A DNA stretch of 11,149 nucleotides from an uncultured Ruminococcus sp. (GCA_900554995.1 USJJ01000023.1:1-11149); one strand, 5' to 3'. Positions 1 to 7,129 are shown, counted from the first letter of the stretch. Numbers and translations: made by a program. The notes: a model not told the origin generated them from the letters alone.

Positions 1-954
1 ACATAGATCGGATCGTTAACATCGCAGAATCCGAGATAAGGCGCACTCAAAAGACTCGGTACGTTTGCGTCATCTGCAAGAATATGATTGCCGAAGCCAT
101 CTGTCTCGCAGGCAAAGATTCTACCGTATTTCGGATGAATAACAGTGCCGTAGGTTTTGATTCCGTATTCGATCTCGTCACGAAGATTTCTCACTCTTGC
201 AAGAAATTCACCGTCGTCAATATTCATCTCGGTGAAAATATCTGAGCACAACAACAGCGAACATATTTGATGCAATAAGATATCCGAATGTACAGCTGTC
301 GTCGCTCGGTCTGAATCCGCTCCATGTCATTCCCGTAAAGTTTACGGGATAGCCCTTGCCGCCGTTATGTAGAGTATCAATCCAGCGGCAGCCGAAGCGC
401 TGAAAAGTATAAGGTGATTTTTCAAAATGGTGCTGCTCGGTTATCCAGAGATCGACGACTGTTTTTGCCGTGGCAATAAAGTTTTCGTCAATTATCGACT
501 TGTCGCCCGATTGCTTATAGTAAAGATAAGCCAACCTGAACGGATAGCAGAGCGAATCAATCTCATACTTGCGCTCCCAGACCCACGGATCATTCAGCGG
601 AAGATCGTCGGTGTGGCCGTGTCCGTTTTTCTCAATATTAAATGCATTTGCATACGGATCAATTCTTATGTACTCGAGCTGACGGACAATCAATCCACGA
701 ATTATCGAACGAATTTCGGGATCATCCTTAGTCAGAGGAAGATAGTGCGTGACCTGCGCCGTCGAATCTCTGAGCCACATTGCAGGGATGTCGCCCGTAT
801 AAAGAAATGTTGAGCCATCCGGAAGAATCTCCGCCGTTGTCTCCAGGGTATTCGGATAGCAATTGCGGTAGAGCTTTTTGAGTTTCGGATATTTTTTAAG
901 TTTTTCGGCAACCTCTTCAATATGTGACTTAACCGATTCCGGAATATTTTTCAT
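1..954 (-). pseudogene. GH125 exo-alpha-1,6-mannosidase, frameshifted, 3' end beyond window
   Basis: This is a glycoside hydrolase family 125 protein (old name DUF1237), a metal-independent exo-alpha-1,6-mannosidase. The first 241 codons read cleanly and contain the family blocks [17 protein letters not shown] (about residues 58-74), [20 protein letters not shown] (112-131), [14 protein letters not shown] and [19 protein letters not shown] (214-232). The second block from the end carries the SDD aspartates, one of which is the general acid in characterised members. After RYF the frame shifts and stops at 217-219. Removing one T from the run at 235-238 restores an open frame to the window edge, encoding DDANVPSLLSAPYLGFCDVN, a textbook GH125 block. 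The general base, known to lie further downstream, is outside the window. The start ATG (952-954) has AAGGAG at 962-967, 7 bp upstream. No signal peptide is visible, so the protein is probably cytoplasmic. It is second in an operon after the GH89-like gene, 15 bp away. Whether the break is real or a sequencing error is unresolved. Confidence 0.9.
235..238 (-). other. One-base frameshift site in the GH125 gene
   Basis: On the coding strand the run reads TTTT within AGATATTTTCACCGAGATG. As written it encodes R-Y-F-H-R-D-E-Y-stop. With TTT it encodes [10 protein letters not shown] and stays open through position 1 with family-typical sequence. The protein is recognisable GH125 on both sides of this point, so a single-base insertion in a short homopolymer is the simplest explanation. 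Downstream, an ATG at 225-227 lies in the restored frame and could only give a C-terminal fragment. Confidence 0.88.
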
Positions 955-969
955 TGATATGCTCCTTTT

Positions 970-3045
970 TCAAAACTGTGTATAAACTTCGGAATATTTT
1001 TCAAGCAATTCCTTTGCAACCTCAACGGTGTCCTCTTCCTCAATTCCGTTCTTGTTCGGAATATAGTTCTCAAGGAAATTATTTTCAAAAAGTGCAAGAC
1101 GCTTTGCCTGATACGAACCGTTGTATTCGTTTCTGTCAAGAGGTTGTTTTTTTGAATTATCTTTCAGCTTTTTCGGGTTGTCGAAGTAAGCGGCAAGCGA
1201 GCGGTAATACATATGCCATCTCGCCTCGTAATAATCCTTAACAAGTCCGCCCCACTCATTCCAGACCGTATCGTAAAGAATCGAATGATCGAACGGACCC
1301 CAGATTGTATGGAGCAAGAGGAAATTTATTTGCAAAGATTCTTTTTCGTCTTTACTGCTGCCGAGCTCCTGAGCCTCAACATATTTGGTGCAAAAATTCG
1401 TCTCCGATCTTGTTCTCAAAAGTCGGTCAATATCCTCGCAGATTTCGAGAAAAAGATTGCTTGCCTGCTCAAAATTTCTGACATTTTTTTCTTTGAAAAA
1501 TTCAGTCGCTTTTATATAGATCGGATAGGCAAGATCCGAAAGAAATTGACGGACAATCGACTGAAGATCCGCACGCATTGCATCGACCTTTTTGGTATCG
1601 GAATCAACAATTTTTTTCGCAATATCATAGAGCTTATGAAAATCATAGCTTCTTTCGACCGTATCAAACGGCGCCGTATGCTTTACGTTTGTGCACGGGC
1701 GTGCGCAGATTATCGAACCGCAGCATTCGTCGCTGTCGCAAAGATCGACGAGATCGGTTATATACTGAGAGAAGACGTCTGTCTTGTATCTCTTTTTGCA
1801 GAAATCTTTTATAAATTCGTCACGATCAAATTTTCCGTCCGCAGTGATTGATTTGAGAGCCGCTGCGCAGTAAACGGGGTTGATGTCAAACGTGTCAAAC
1901 GAGAGTGCACTGCCAAGCTCGGAATCGGCAAACGGATCGTCGCAAATCTTTTGAACATTTCCGTAGATTCCCGTTCTTCCGTAACGGTTGCCGCTGAGCT
2001 CCGTGACAAATTTTCTTCCGCTGAGTATATCGGAATTTTTGCTCATGTCGCAGTTGTCGAGAAAAATATATCTTTCGCCCGAACAGTTTTTGAAAAAATC
2101 GGAATTGATCGAGCTCGTGTGCATATAGCAAACGGCATCCTCGTCAAATTCGCCGATCATTTCTTCAAGCGCCTTTCCGAGATCGGCAAGATGAGAATTG
2201 TAGCCCTTCTTGTCCGATTCGTATATCGCCTCAAACATATAGCTGTGAGTTTCGCCGAGTGCCTCACGCTGAATCGTCAGGAATTTTTTATTAAAAACAG
2301 AGAAGAAGGCATTCTTCGGTCTGATGAAAAAAATCGGAGGAAAATTGTACCACATCGGTGCCTTAAAGATATCCATCTTGATATATTTCTTTCTCAGACT
2401 GAACGGCACACTCGGAATTGCGGCCGGAAAGATCGGCTCAATTCCGAGACTTCTCTCACGGTCGCTTATAAGTTTGCCGACGGTGATTTTTCTTTCAAGA
2501 TATTCCTTGCTGTTGACCGAATTTGTTCCGGCGATGTTGCCCGTCAGCTGATTGATCAGGAAGGCGGGACCGGATGAAAATTCAAGGCAAAAATTTTCCG
2601 GCATTCCGATTTCCGTCAGCGTTCTGAAGAGAACTCCGTCAAATCCGACCGGCTGAAAGGCTCTGTTGATTCCGTGCATCGCCATAAAATCTATTTCCTT
2701 TTCCCAGCGATCGAATCCACGGAAATTTCCGCTGAGAGAGAAGCTCTCATAGCTTGTCATTGCCCTGATCTTTTTCTTAACGGTTCGTGTAATTTTTTCT
2801 TCCGGCAGTGGTGCGGATGAAATTGTTGAAATATCATAGTCGCCGTTCGTTATCACAACACCGTGGAATCTGCCAAGATAGTCATAGTAAGCCATCGCCC
2901 GGCTGAGCGGAGAGTTTCCCGCAAGAACAACCTTTTTATCCTCGGCATATATTTCATAGTGATCATATCCGTTGTCGTCGCCGATTGTTTTAAGAATGAA
3001 CTGATCGGCAATCCTCGGAGTATTTCTTTTTATAAGATCAAGCAT
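970..3045 (-). CDS. Divergent GH89 alpha-N-acetylglucosaminidase-like protein
   Basis: This 691-aa protein has the three-part layout of the NAGLU family, which removes terminal alpha-GlcNAc from glycoconjugates. The N-terminal domain includes YAEDKKVVLAGNSPLSRAMA (about 33-52) and YYDYLGRFHG. The central barrel includes FDRWEKEIDFMAMHGINRAF (111-130), SSGPAFLINQLTGNIAG (157-173) and GIEPIFPAAIPSVPFSLRKKY (start 201). The all-alpha C-terminal domain includes VWNEWGGLVKDYYEARWHMYY (from 594). By hand alignment, E276 (YES) sits at the acid/base position, while the nucleophile motif usually written PEG reads FDT, giving D384. The usual HNFGG motif is GNRYG (352-356). Only about one domain's worth of core is conserved, so activity and substrate are uncertain. 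There is no signal peptide or CBM, unlike secreted clostridial GH89 enzymes. The start ATG has TAAGGAG 8 bp upstream. It leads the operon with GH125, suggesting linked intracellular use of GlcNAc- and mannose-containing glycans. Confidence 0.82.
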   Translation of the reverse strand: MLDLIKRNTPRIADQFILKTIGDDNGYDHYEIYAEDKKVVLAGNSPLSRAMAYYDYLGRFHGVVITNGDYDISTISSAPLPEEKITRTVKKKIRAMTSYESFSLSGNFRGFDRWEKEIDFMAMHGINRAFQPVGFDGVLFRTLTEIGMPENFCLEFSSGPAFLINQLTGNIAGTNSVNSKEYLERKITVGKLISDRERSLGIEPIFPAAIPSVPFSLRKKYIKMDIFKAPMWYNFPPIFFIRPKNAFFSVFNKKFLTIQREALGETHSYMFEAIYESDKKGYNSHLADLGKALEEMIGEFDEDAVCYMHTSSINSDFFKNCSGERYIFLDNCDMSKNSDILSGRKFVTELSGNRYGRTGIYGNVQKICDDPFADSELGSALSFDTFDINPVYCAAALKSITADGKFDRDEFIKDFCKKRYKTDVFSQYITDLVDLCDSDECCGSIICARPCTNVKHTAPFDTVERSYDFHKLYDIAKKIVDSDTKKVDAMRADLQSIVRQFLSDLAYPIYIKATEFFKEKNVRNFEQASNLFLEICEDIDRLLRTRSETNFCTKYVEAQELGSSKDEKESLQINFLLLHTIWGPFDHSILYDTVWNEWGGLVKDYYEARWHMYYRSLAAYFDNPKKLKDNSKKQPLDRNEYNGSYQAKRLALFENNFLENYIPNKNGIEEEDTVEVAKELLEKYSEVYTQF

Positions 3046-3063
3046 TACACCGTCTCCTTATTG

Positions 3064-3110
3064 ATTATACAAGTAACATTATACTCTATAACTCCGACAA
3101 AATAAAGCAA
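3064..3110 (-). promoter_or_regulatory. Probable promoter of the GH89-GH125 operon
   Basis: A perfect TATAAT lies on the minus strand at 3078-3083, giving a leader of about 26 nt to the GH89 start. The -35 region is weak: TTTATT with a 17-bp spacer (3101-3106) or TTGCTT with a 21-bp spacer (3105-3110). A second TATAAT at 3064-3069 would place the start of transcription on the ribosome binding site, so it is less likely. The weak -35 would fit a promoter that depends on an activator, but no operator is evident. Confidence 0.45.
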
Positions 3111-3133
3111 ATTTTTTATGAATTTATTTTTGA

Positions 3134-3166
3134 ACAAAAAAAGAAGGACGGCCGAAACCGTCCTTC
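3134..3166 (-). terminator. Intrinsic terminator of the secreted-protein gene
   Basis: Read on the minus strand there is a perfect 9-bp stem GAAGGACGG / CCGTCCTTC (3158-3166 and 3143-3151) with a six-base loop, followed by seven U residues (3136-3142). It lies 17 bp past the stop codon of the gene at 3183-3971 and isolates that gene from the GH89-GH125 operon downstream. Confidence 0.92.
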
Positions 3167-3182
3167 AATGATTCATATTAAC

Positions 3183-3971
3183 TTATTTTGTAAGGAACGA
3201 ATCAAGAACCTCGAGGATCGTAATGAAGAAGCTTACGAAGAGGTGACCCTGTGCCTTAGCCCAAGTTGTGAGTCTCTCCTTCCATGTCGGAACATACGGA
3301 GTATGATAGAAGCAAGCTGTATCATAAACGATATCGTCATCGGGTGTGCCCGGAGTCTCGATTACCGAGAATGTGCCGTCTGCAAGAATAAAGCCTGCCG
3401 ACTGACCGATTTCGGGATACTTCTCACCGAGTGTATAGTTCAAGTCATATGTACCGTCAAAGTAGAGCTGACCGAAATCAACGCCGTACTCCTTCGGGAG
3501 CTTCTCGTTTACAACGATGTCGATGTAAGCGATGATGATGCCCTCATCGGAAGTTGAAAGATACTCGTTGAAGTGAGCCTTATCAATGCCGAATGCCATA
3601 TATCCGAGATCTGTCGGATCATATGAGCTCTCAACCTTTTCAAGAGAAACGCCATCGGCAAATCTGATATCCTTGAGTTCTGCATACTCTGTCTTCATAT
3701 CGCCTGCAAGGTCGATACCTGCTGCACCGATGTAGAGCTTCTCGGCATCGGCGGGAACCTTTGAAAGGTAGTCCGCATAAAGTCTGACAGGAATTGAGTA
3801 CTCCTTGGAAGCCTCAATGTAAGTGTTCTCGATTGAAAGAACGATCTTACCTGCCTCTTTACCGATGTTATTCGGCATATCAGACGGTGTCTCTTCGCCC
3901 TCAGCAAAAGCAATGATGCCGAAAGAGAACAACATGATAACCGAAAGAAGGATTGCTAAAAACTTTTTCAT
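3183..3971 (-). CDS. Secreted protein of unknown function, cohesin-like core, hydrophobic C-terminal helix
   Basis: The 262-aa product starts MKKFLAILLSVIMLFSFG, a clear Sec signal peptide with a likely cut after AFA (residue 23). Residues about 43-205 are beta-rich with short motifs resembling cohesin-type or carbohydrate-binding beta-sandwiches: KIVLSIENTYIEASKEYSIP, then GIIIAYIDIVVNEKLPKEYG, then YFDGTYDLNYTLGE. This is a resemblance in pattern, not a firm family match. A Pro/Asp linker (TPGTPDDD, 207-213) leads to a C-terminal segment ending GHLFVSFFITILEVLDSFLTK, an amphipathic or hydrophobic helix that could hold the protein at the membrane. There is no LPXTG motif, lipobox or dockerin. 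I chose ATG 3971 over an upstream in-frame ATG at 4058 because AAAGGAG sits 9 bp before it (3981-3987) and the signal peptide begins there. It has its own terminator and probably its own promoter. Function unknown. Confidence 0.8.
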   Translation of the reverse strand: MKKFLAILLSVIMLFSFGIIAFAEGEETPSDMPNNIGKEAGKIVLSIENTYIEASKEYSIPVRLYADYLSKVPADAEKLYIGAAGIDLAGDMKTEYAELKDIRFADGVSLEKVESSYDPTDLGYMAFGIDKAHFNEYLSTSDEGIIIAYIDIVVNEKLPKEYGVDFGQLYFDGTYDLNYTLGEKYPEIGQSAGFILADGTFSVIETPGTPDDDIVYDTACFYHTPYVPTWKERLTTWAKAQGHLFVSFFITILEVLDSFLTK

Positions 3972-4041
3972 GTGGAATCTCTCCTTTTTAATTTGTCGCA
4001 TTTTATGCGTTTTTGCAAAGAGCCCTGCGGACACTTCGCTT

Positions 4042-4057
4042 TTTATTAATAATAGCA
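4042..4057 (-). promoter_or_regulatory. Possible extended -10 promoter of the secreted-protein gene
   Basis: The minus strand reads TGCTATTAT (4057-4049), an extended -10 element with one mismatch to TATAAT. No good -35 hexamer is visible at 16-18 bp, as is tolerated for extended -10 promoters. The resulting leader would be about 70 nt. The region is very AT-rich, so chance occurrence is a real risk. Confidence 0.4.
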
Positions 4058-4058
4058 C

Positions 4059-4169
4059 GAAAAAGTTTTTTATAGTTCTATTTTAGAATCATAATTACTT
4101 TTTCATAAAATTTTTCTGATTATTTTTTTGTTTTAGTATAGTTTGTTTCGGCAATCACAATATATTGTA
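4059..4169. other. AT-rich gap without a visible terminator
   Basis: This gap separates the PBP gene from the secreted-protein gene, both on the minus strand. After the PBP stop codon there is a 12-bp palindrome, ACAATATATTGT (4157-4168), but no G/C stem followed by a U run. Transcription of the SEDS-PBP pair may therefore read into the secreted-protein gene. Confidence 0.5.
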
Positions 4170-5540
4170 TCAACCGCAAACTTCCTGCATAACTTCATTG
4201 ACGACCTCGCCGGCAACCGAAAGTCCCGATCCGGATTTTTCAACAACGCAAACCACCGCATACGGCGCATCCTCACGCTGAGAGAATCCTACAAACCATG
4301 CGTGCGAGCCGCCCTCAACCTCGGCAGTTCCCGTCTTTCCGCACATCTTAAGTCCCGGGAAGGTGGAGTCGGAATAATAGTTCACTACATTTGAGCGCAG
4401 CAGCTTTTTCATCTGCTCGGCAATCTGCGGACTGACATTAACCGTCTTATTAACCTCGGTCTTGCCGATAACCGTTGTCTTGCCGTCGGGAGCGACCATA
4501 TTCTGAACAAAATACGGCTTTGTCGCAACGCCGTTGTTTGCAATTGCACCCATCAGAGTCAGCATATGATACGGGTTAACCATCGTTGTGTACTGTCCTA
4601 TGCCAGCCCAGCCGAGGTCGGTTTTTGTTGTTTTGCTTACATCAAATTTGCTTGCGGAGACGGAGATCTGATCCATATCCTCCTTGGTGTTGAATCCGAG
4701 CTCGCCCGCTGTTTTCATCAGCTTCGACTGACCGAGTTCAATAGCAATCTGCGCAAAAGCGGAGTTGCAGGAATGGTTGAGTGCCTCCTCAAAATCTACC
4801 GTGCCGTGCACGCCGTTACAGATTATTTTTCCGTCGCCGGTTGCATATTCGCCTGTGCACTCAAAGGTCTGCGAATAAATATCGGGAATGTTTTCGATCG
4901 CCGAAATTGCCGTAACAACCTTAAAAATCGAGCCCGGCGTATACAAACCCGAAATGAAACGGTTCAGATAAACGCCCTCGTATTTATCGGGATTATCGTC
5001 GATATCATCGGGCTTGTCCTGTGGATCATATGACGGGGTGGAAACCATACAAACCATTGCGCCCGTTTTATAGTTATAAACGGCGATTGTACCCTTTCTG
5101 CCGTCCATCGCCTCGTAAGCTGTTTTGCATATATCGGCGTCAAGAGTAAGGTTTATATCATTTCCACGGTTATATTTTTTCAGATTATAGACACCGTTAA
5201 CAAAGTCGTATCCCGAGAGCTTTGAACTGTAAACATACTGCACTCCCGTTGCGATGAACGACGAATTGTCGCCGACGGCGTGGAGCATCGCTTTGCGGAC
5301 GGTTCTGTCCTCATTATATATACGGACACCGTCCTCGCTGTAAACGAGCTTTGTTCCGTTGCGGTCATACACGGTACCTGCACTTGAAATCTCACCGTTT
5401 TTGTATATATGCTGATTCACAAGATTTGAGGTCCATTCGGATCCGTGGACATAAAAGCTATACATCATAAAGCCGAGACCGCCGAAAAAGGCAACAATAA
5501 CAAAATAAAGGACGAAGGCTCTTCTTGTGGTATTTCTCAT
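4170..5540 (-). CDS. Class B penicillin-binding protein (PbpA/FtsI-type transpeptidase)
   Basis: A 456-aa membrane-anchored D,D-transpeptidase that cross-links peptidoglycan outside the cell. After a short basic start comes one membrane segment (FVLYFVIVAFFGGLGFMMYSF, from residue 9). A small pedestal domain follows (about 40-130). The penicillin-binding domain has all three active-site motifs: SIFK (S204 to K207, nucleophile Ser204), SCN (257-259) and KTGT (402-405). The overall plan resembles the PbpA proteins that pair with RodA in Actinobacteria and Clostridia. It starts at an ATG that overlaps the stop codon of the upstream SEDS gene in the sequence ATGA (5537-5540), so the two are translationally coupled, consistent with a SEDS-bPBP polymerase/cross-linker complex. 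It cannot be assigned to elongation, division or sporulation from sequence alone. Confidence 0.95.
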   Translation of the reverse strand: MRNTTRRAFVLYFVIVAFFGGLGFMMYSFYVHGSEWTSNLVNQHIYKNGEISSAGTVYDRNGTKLVYSEDGVRIYNEDRTVRKAMLHAVGDNSSFIATGVQYVYSSKLSGYDFVNGVYNLKKYNRGNDINLTLDADICKTAYEAMDGRKGTIAVYNYKTGAMVCMVSTPSYDPQDKPDDIDDNPDKYEGVYLNRFISGLYTPGSIFKVVTAISAIENIPDIYSQTFECTGEYATGDGKIICNGVHGTVDFEEALNHSCNSAFAQIAIELGQSKLMKTAGELGFNTKEDMDQISVSASKFDVSKTTKTDLGWAGIGQYTTMVNPYHMLTLMGAIANNGVATKPYFVQNMVAPDGKTTVIGKTEVNKTVNVSPQIAEQMKKLLRSNVVNYYSDSTFPGLKMCGKTGTAEVEGGSHAWFVGFSQREDAPYAVVCVVEKSGSGLSVAGEVVNEVMQEVCG

Positions 5541-7015
5541 TTCTTAGCCCTCCCGTTCTTTGATATCGGAATATCCTTAGGTTTTTGCTGTGTGGACGTT
5601 CTCTTTTTGCTGATAGGGATATCCTTGCTCGGTGCGGAGGTTGTTTTCTTCCTGCTGACGGGTATATCCGCCGCCGAGCTTTTCACCTTAACAGGCTTGT
5701 TGACAACTGGCGGAATATATACCTGACGTTTTCCCCTCTTGCCGATCATAATATTCGGCGGATAGAGCGGATGGTCGGGAAGTATCGTTTTTGAGAGCTT
5801 CGGATAGGTTCTGATATCCGCCGACTTGATAAGAGCGAGCATACCCCACGAGGAAATGATACTCGAACCTCCTCGGCTGATGAACGGAAGCGTAACTCCC
5901 GTGAAAGGAAGAATATCCGTAACTCCGAAAATATTGAGGCTTGTCTGGAACAGAAGAAGTCCCGCAGCCGCACAGGCGGCAATTGCATAAAAAGCGGAAC
6001 GGGTATTTCTTGCAACCTTGATTGCATAAAGCAAAATGAACGCGTAGGTAATAACTATCGTCAGAGCGACTATCATTCCCCACTCCTCGCATATCATTCC
6101 GAAAGCGAGATCGGTCTCGGCGAACACAACATTTCTGAGCTCTCCCTTGCCGATTCCGAGTCCGAACAATCCGCCACTTGCCGAGTAGATAAGCGTTCTC
6201 GTCTGCTGCATACCCTCGTCATTGATGAGTTCCCAGATGTGTCTGTACGCCTTGAAACGGGCGGCAACGTGCGGTTTGAAATAGACTATCATCAGTCCTC
6301 CGAGAATTGCACCGACTATGACAAGCGCAATTGTTCTCACATCGCCCGAGCGCATAAACGCAATCACAATGAACGTGAAGAAGAATATGAGCGCCGCACC
6401 GAAATCCTTCATCAGGAAAAGCGCACCGACGCAGCCGAACGAAAAGATAAGATATTTTGTAATGCTTCGTGCATTCTGGAGCTTGTCGAGTGACGCCGCA
6501 CCGACGAAAATAAAGGCAATTTTGACAAATTCCGACGGCTGAACGGACAGTCCGCCGATTGTTATCCAGTTGAGCGCACCGTTAGTATATTTAGCGAGCG
6601 CAAGGTTGGCAACGAGCAAGCCGACCGCCGCAACCGCAACGGGCATTCTCAGCTTCATAACAATATCCGTCCGCCTCATTATCACAAGCAGCGCTATGAA
6701 AAATATCAGACCGAGCACAACCGCAACCGCCTGTTTGAGCGCATAGTCCTCATAGACCGTTGCAACATTCGTCAGACCTATGCCGGAGAACAGAAACCCG
6801 ATTATTTCAAGCTCGAAATTATTCTGCCCGCAAAAAATTGAGGCAACGATAAAATATGCCCACTCAAGTATTATGTATCCCGCATAGATCACAAACAGCT
6901 TACTGCTGAATCCGTTCGCCGTTACAGCGACCGTACCCGTAAGCACCTGAAATATAGTAACGAGGATCAAAGCAAATCCCCAGTGAAATTTATTGTTCAG
7001 CTTTTCGCCGCTCAC
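5537..7015 (-). CDS. SEDS peptidoglycan glycosyltransferase (FtsW/RodA/SpoVE family) with basic repeat tail
   Basis: A 492-aa polytopic membrane protein that polymerises lipid II into glycan strands. The family signatures are ALNWITIGGLSVQPSEFVKI (147-166), the extracellular loop with the presumed catalytic aspartate in ETDLAFGMICEEWG (D302), and the C-terminal block LPFTGVTLPFISRGGSS (369-385). Two additional membrane segments seem to precede the usual ten (about 11-32 and 40-62), as in long actinobacterial and clostridial RodA proteins. The cytoplasmic tail (about 400-492) is basic and low in complexity, and carries three copies of DIP[IV]S[KR] at 450, 465 and 481. Translation starts at GTG (7013-7015), preceded by an AAGGGGGG Shine-Dalgarno. 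There is no upstream in-frame ATG with a better site. It overlaps the PBP gene by 4 bp. The symbol rodA versus ftsW is left open. Confidence 0.95.
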   Translation of the reverse strand: MSGEKLNNKFHWGFALILVTIFQVLTGTVAVTANGFSSKLFVIYAGYIILEWAYFIVASIFCGQNNFELEIIGFLFSGIGLTNVATVYEDYALKQAVAVVLGLIFFIALLVIMRRTDIVMKLRMPVAVAAVGLLVANLALAKYTNGALNWITIGGLSVQPSEFVKIAFIFVGAASLDKLQNARSITKYLIFSFGCVGALFLMKDFGAALIFFFTFIVIAFMRSGDVRTIALVIVGAILGGLMIVYFKPHVAARFKAYRHIWELINDEGMQQTRTLIYSASGGLFGLGIGKGELRNVVFAETDLAFGMICEEWGMIVALTIVITYAFILLYAIKVARNTRSAFYAIAACAAAGLLLFQTSLNIFGVTDILPFTGVTLPFISRGGSSIISSWGMLALIKSADIRTYPKLSKTILPDHPLYPPNIMIGKRGKRQVYIPPVVNKPVKVKSSAADIPVSRKKTTSAPSKDIPISKKRTSTQQKPKDIPISKNGRAKK

Positions 7016-7028
7016 GTAATCCCCCCTT
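7016..7028 (-). promoter_or_regulatory. Ribosome binding site supporting the GTG start of the SEDS gene
   Basis: The minus strand reads AAGGGGGG (7028-7021) followed by ATTAC and GTG. This purine run at 5-7 bp is the only Shine-Dalgarno near the start of the family alignment, so it fixes the non-ATG start. Confidence 0.75.
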
Positions 7029-7049
7029 ATGAATATTCTAATTCAATTT

Positions 7050-7078
7050 ATTATAACCTATCCGACCAAAAATCTCAA
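7050..7078 (-). promoter_or_regulatory. Sigma-A promoter of the SEDS-PBP operon
   Basis: On the minus strand a TTGAGA -35 (7078-7073) is separated by exactly 17 bp from a perfect TATAAT -10 (7055-7050). Transcription would begin near 7043, giving a leader of about 28 nt before the GTG start at 7015. It is placed back to back with the plus-strand promoter of the Sir2 operon. Confidence 0.85.
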
Positions 7079-7083
7079 TACAT

Positions 7084-7112
7084 TTGATATTTTTTTACAT
7101 TTATGCTATAAT
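7084..7112 (+). promoter_or_regulatory. Sigma-A promoter of the Sir2 operon
   Basis: TTGATA (7084-7089), a 17-bp spacer and TATAAT (7107-7112), with an extended -10 TG at 7104-7105. This is close to the consensus and predicts strong basal expression. The expected start point near 7119 leaves about 24 nt before the GTG at 7143, and only about 9 nt before the alternative ATG at 7128. Confidence 0.88.
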
Positions 7113-7129
7113 TTCAATACAATTTATAT

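Noticed and set aside
1213-2577. Long plus-strand open frames (1213-1851 and 1951-2577) opposite the GH89 gene
   Set aside because: They lie wholly antisense to a well-supported coding region, have no Shine-Dalgarno or recognisable motifs, and their composition is what the complement of the GH89 codons gives.
3168-3557. Plus-strand open frame of 129 codons overlapping the secreted-protein gene
   Set aside because: Antisense to a gene with signal peptide, ribosome site and terminator; it starts within the terminator region and lacks protein-like features.
3997-4009. Small CGCAT/ATGCG hairpin in the leader of the secreted-protein gene as a possible riboswitch
   Set aside because: Five base pairs with a three-base loop and no conserved riboswitch sequence; too short to support a regulatory RNA call.
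3972-4058. N-terminal extension of the secreted protein from an upstream in-frame ATG
   Set aside because: The extension lies before a good AAAGGAG and a signal peptide that begins exactly at the internal ATG; the upstream ATG would also overlap the candidate -10.
4157-4168. Perfect palindrome ACAATATATTGT just after the PBP stop codon as an operator or terminator
   Set aside because: Purely A/T-centred, no U run follows, and its place downstream of a gene does not suit an operator; likely chance in AT-rich DNA.
4566-5033. Plus-strand open frame of 155 codons opposite the PBP gene
   Set aside because: Antisense shadow of a PBP with all three catalytic motifs; no independent evidence.
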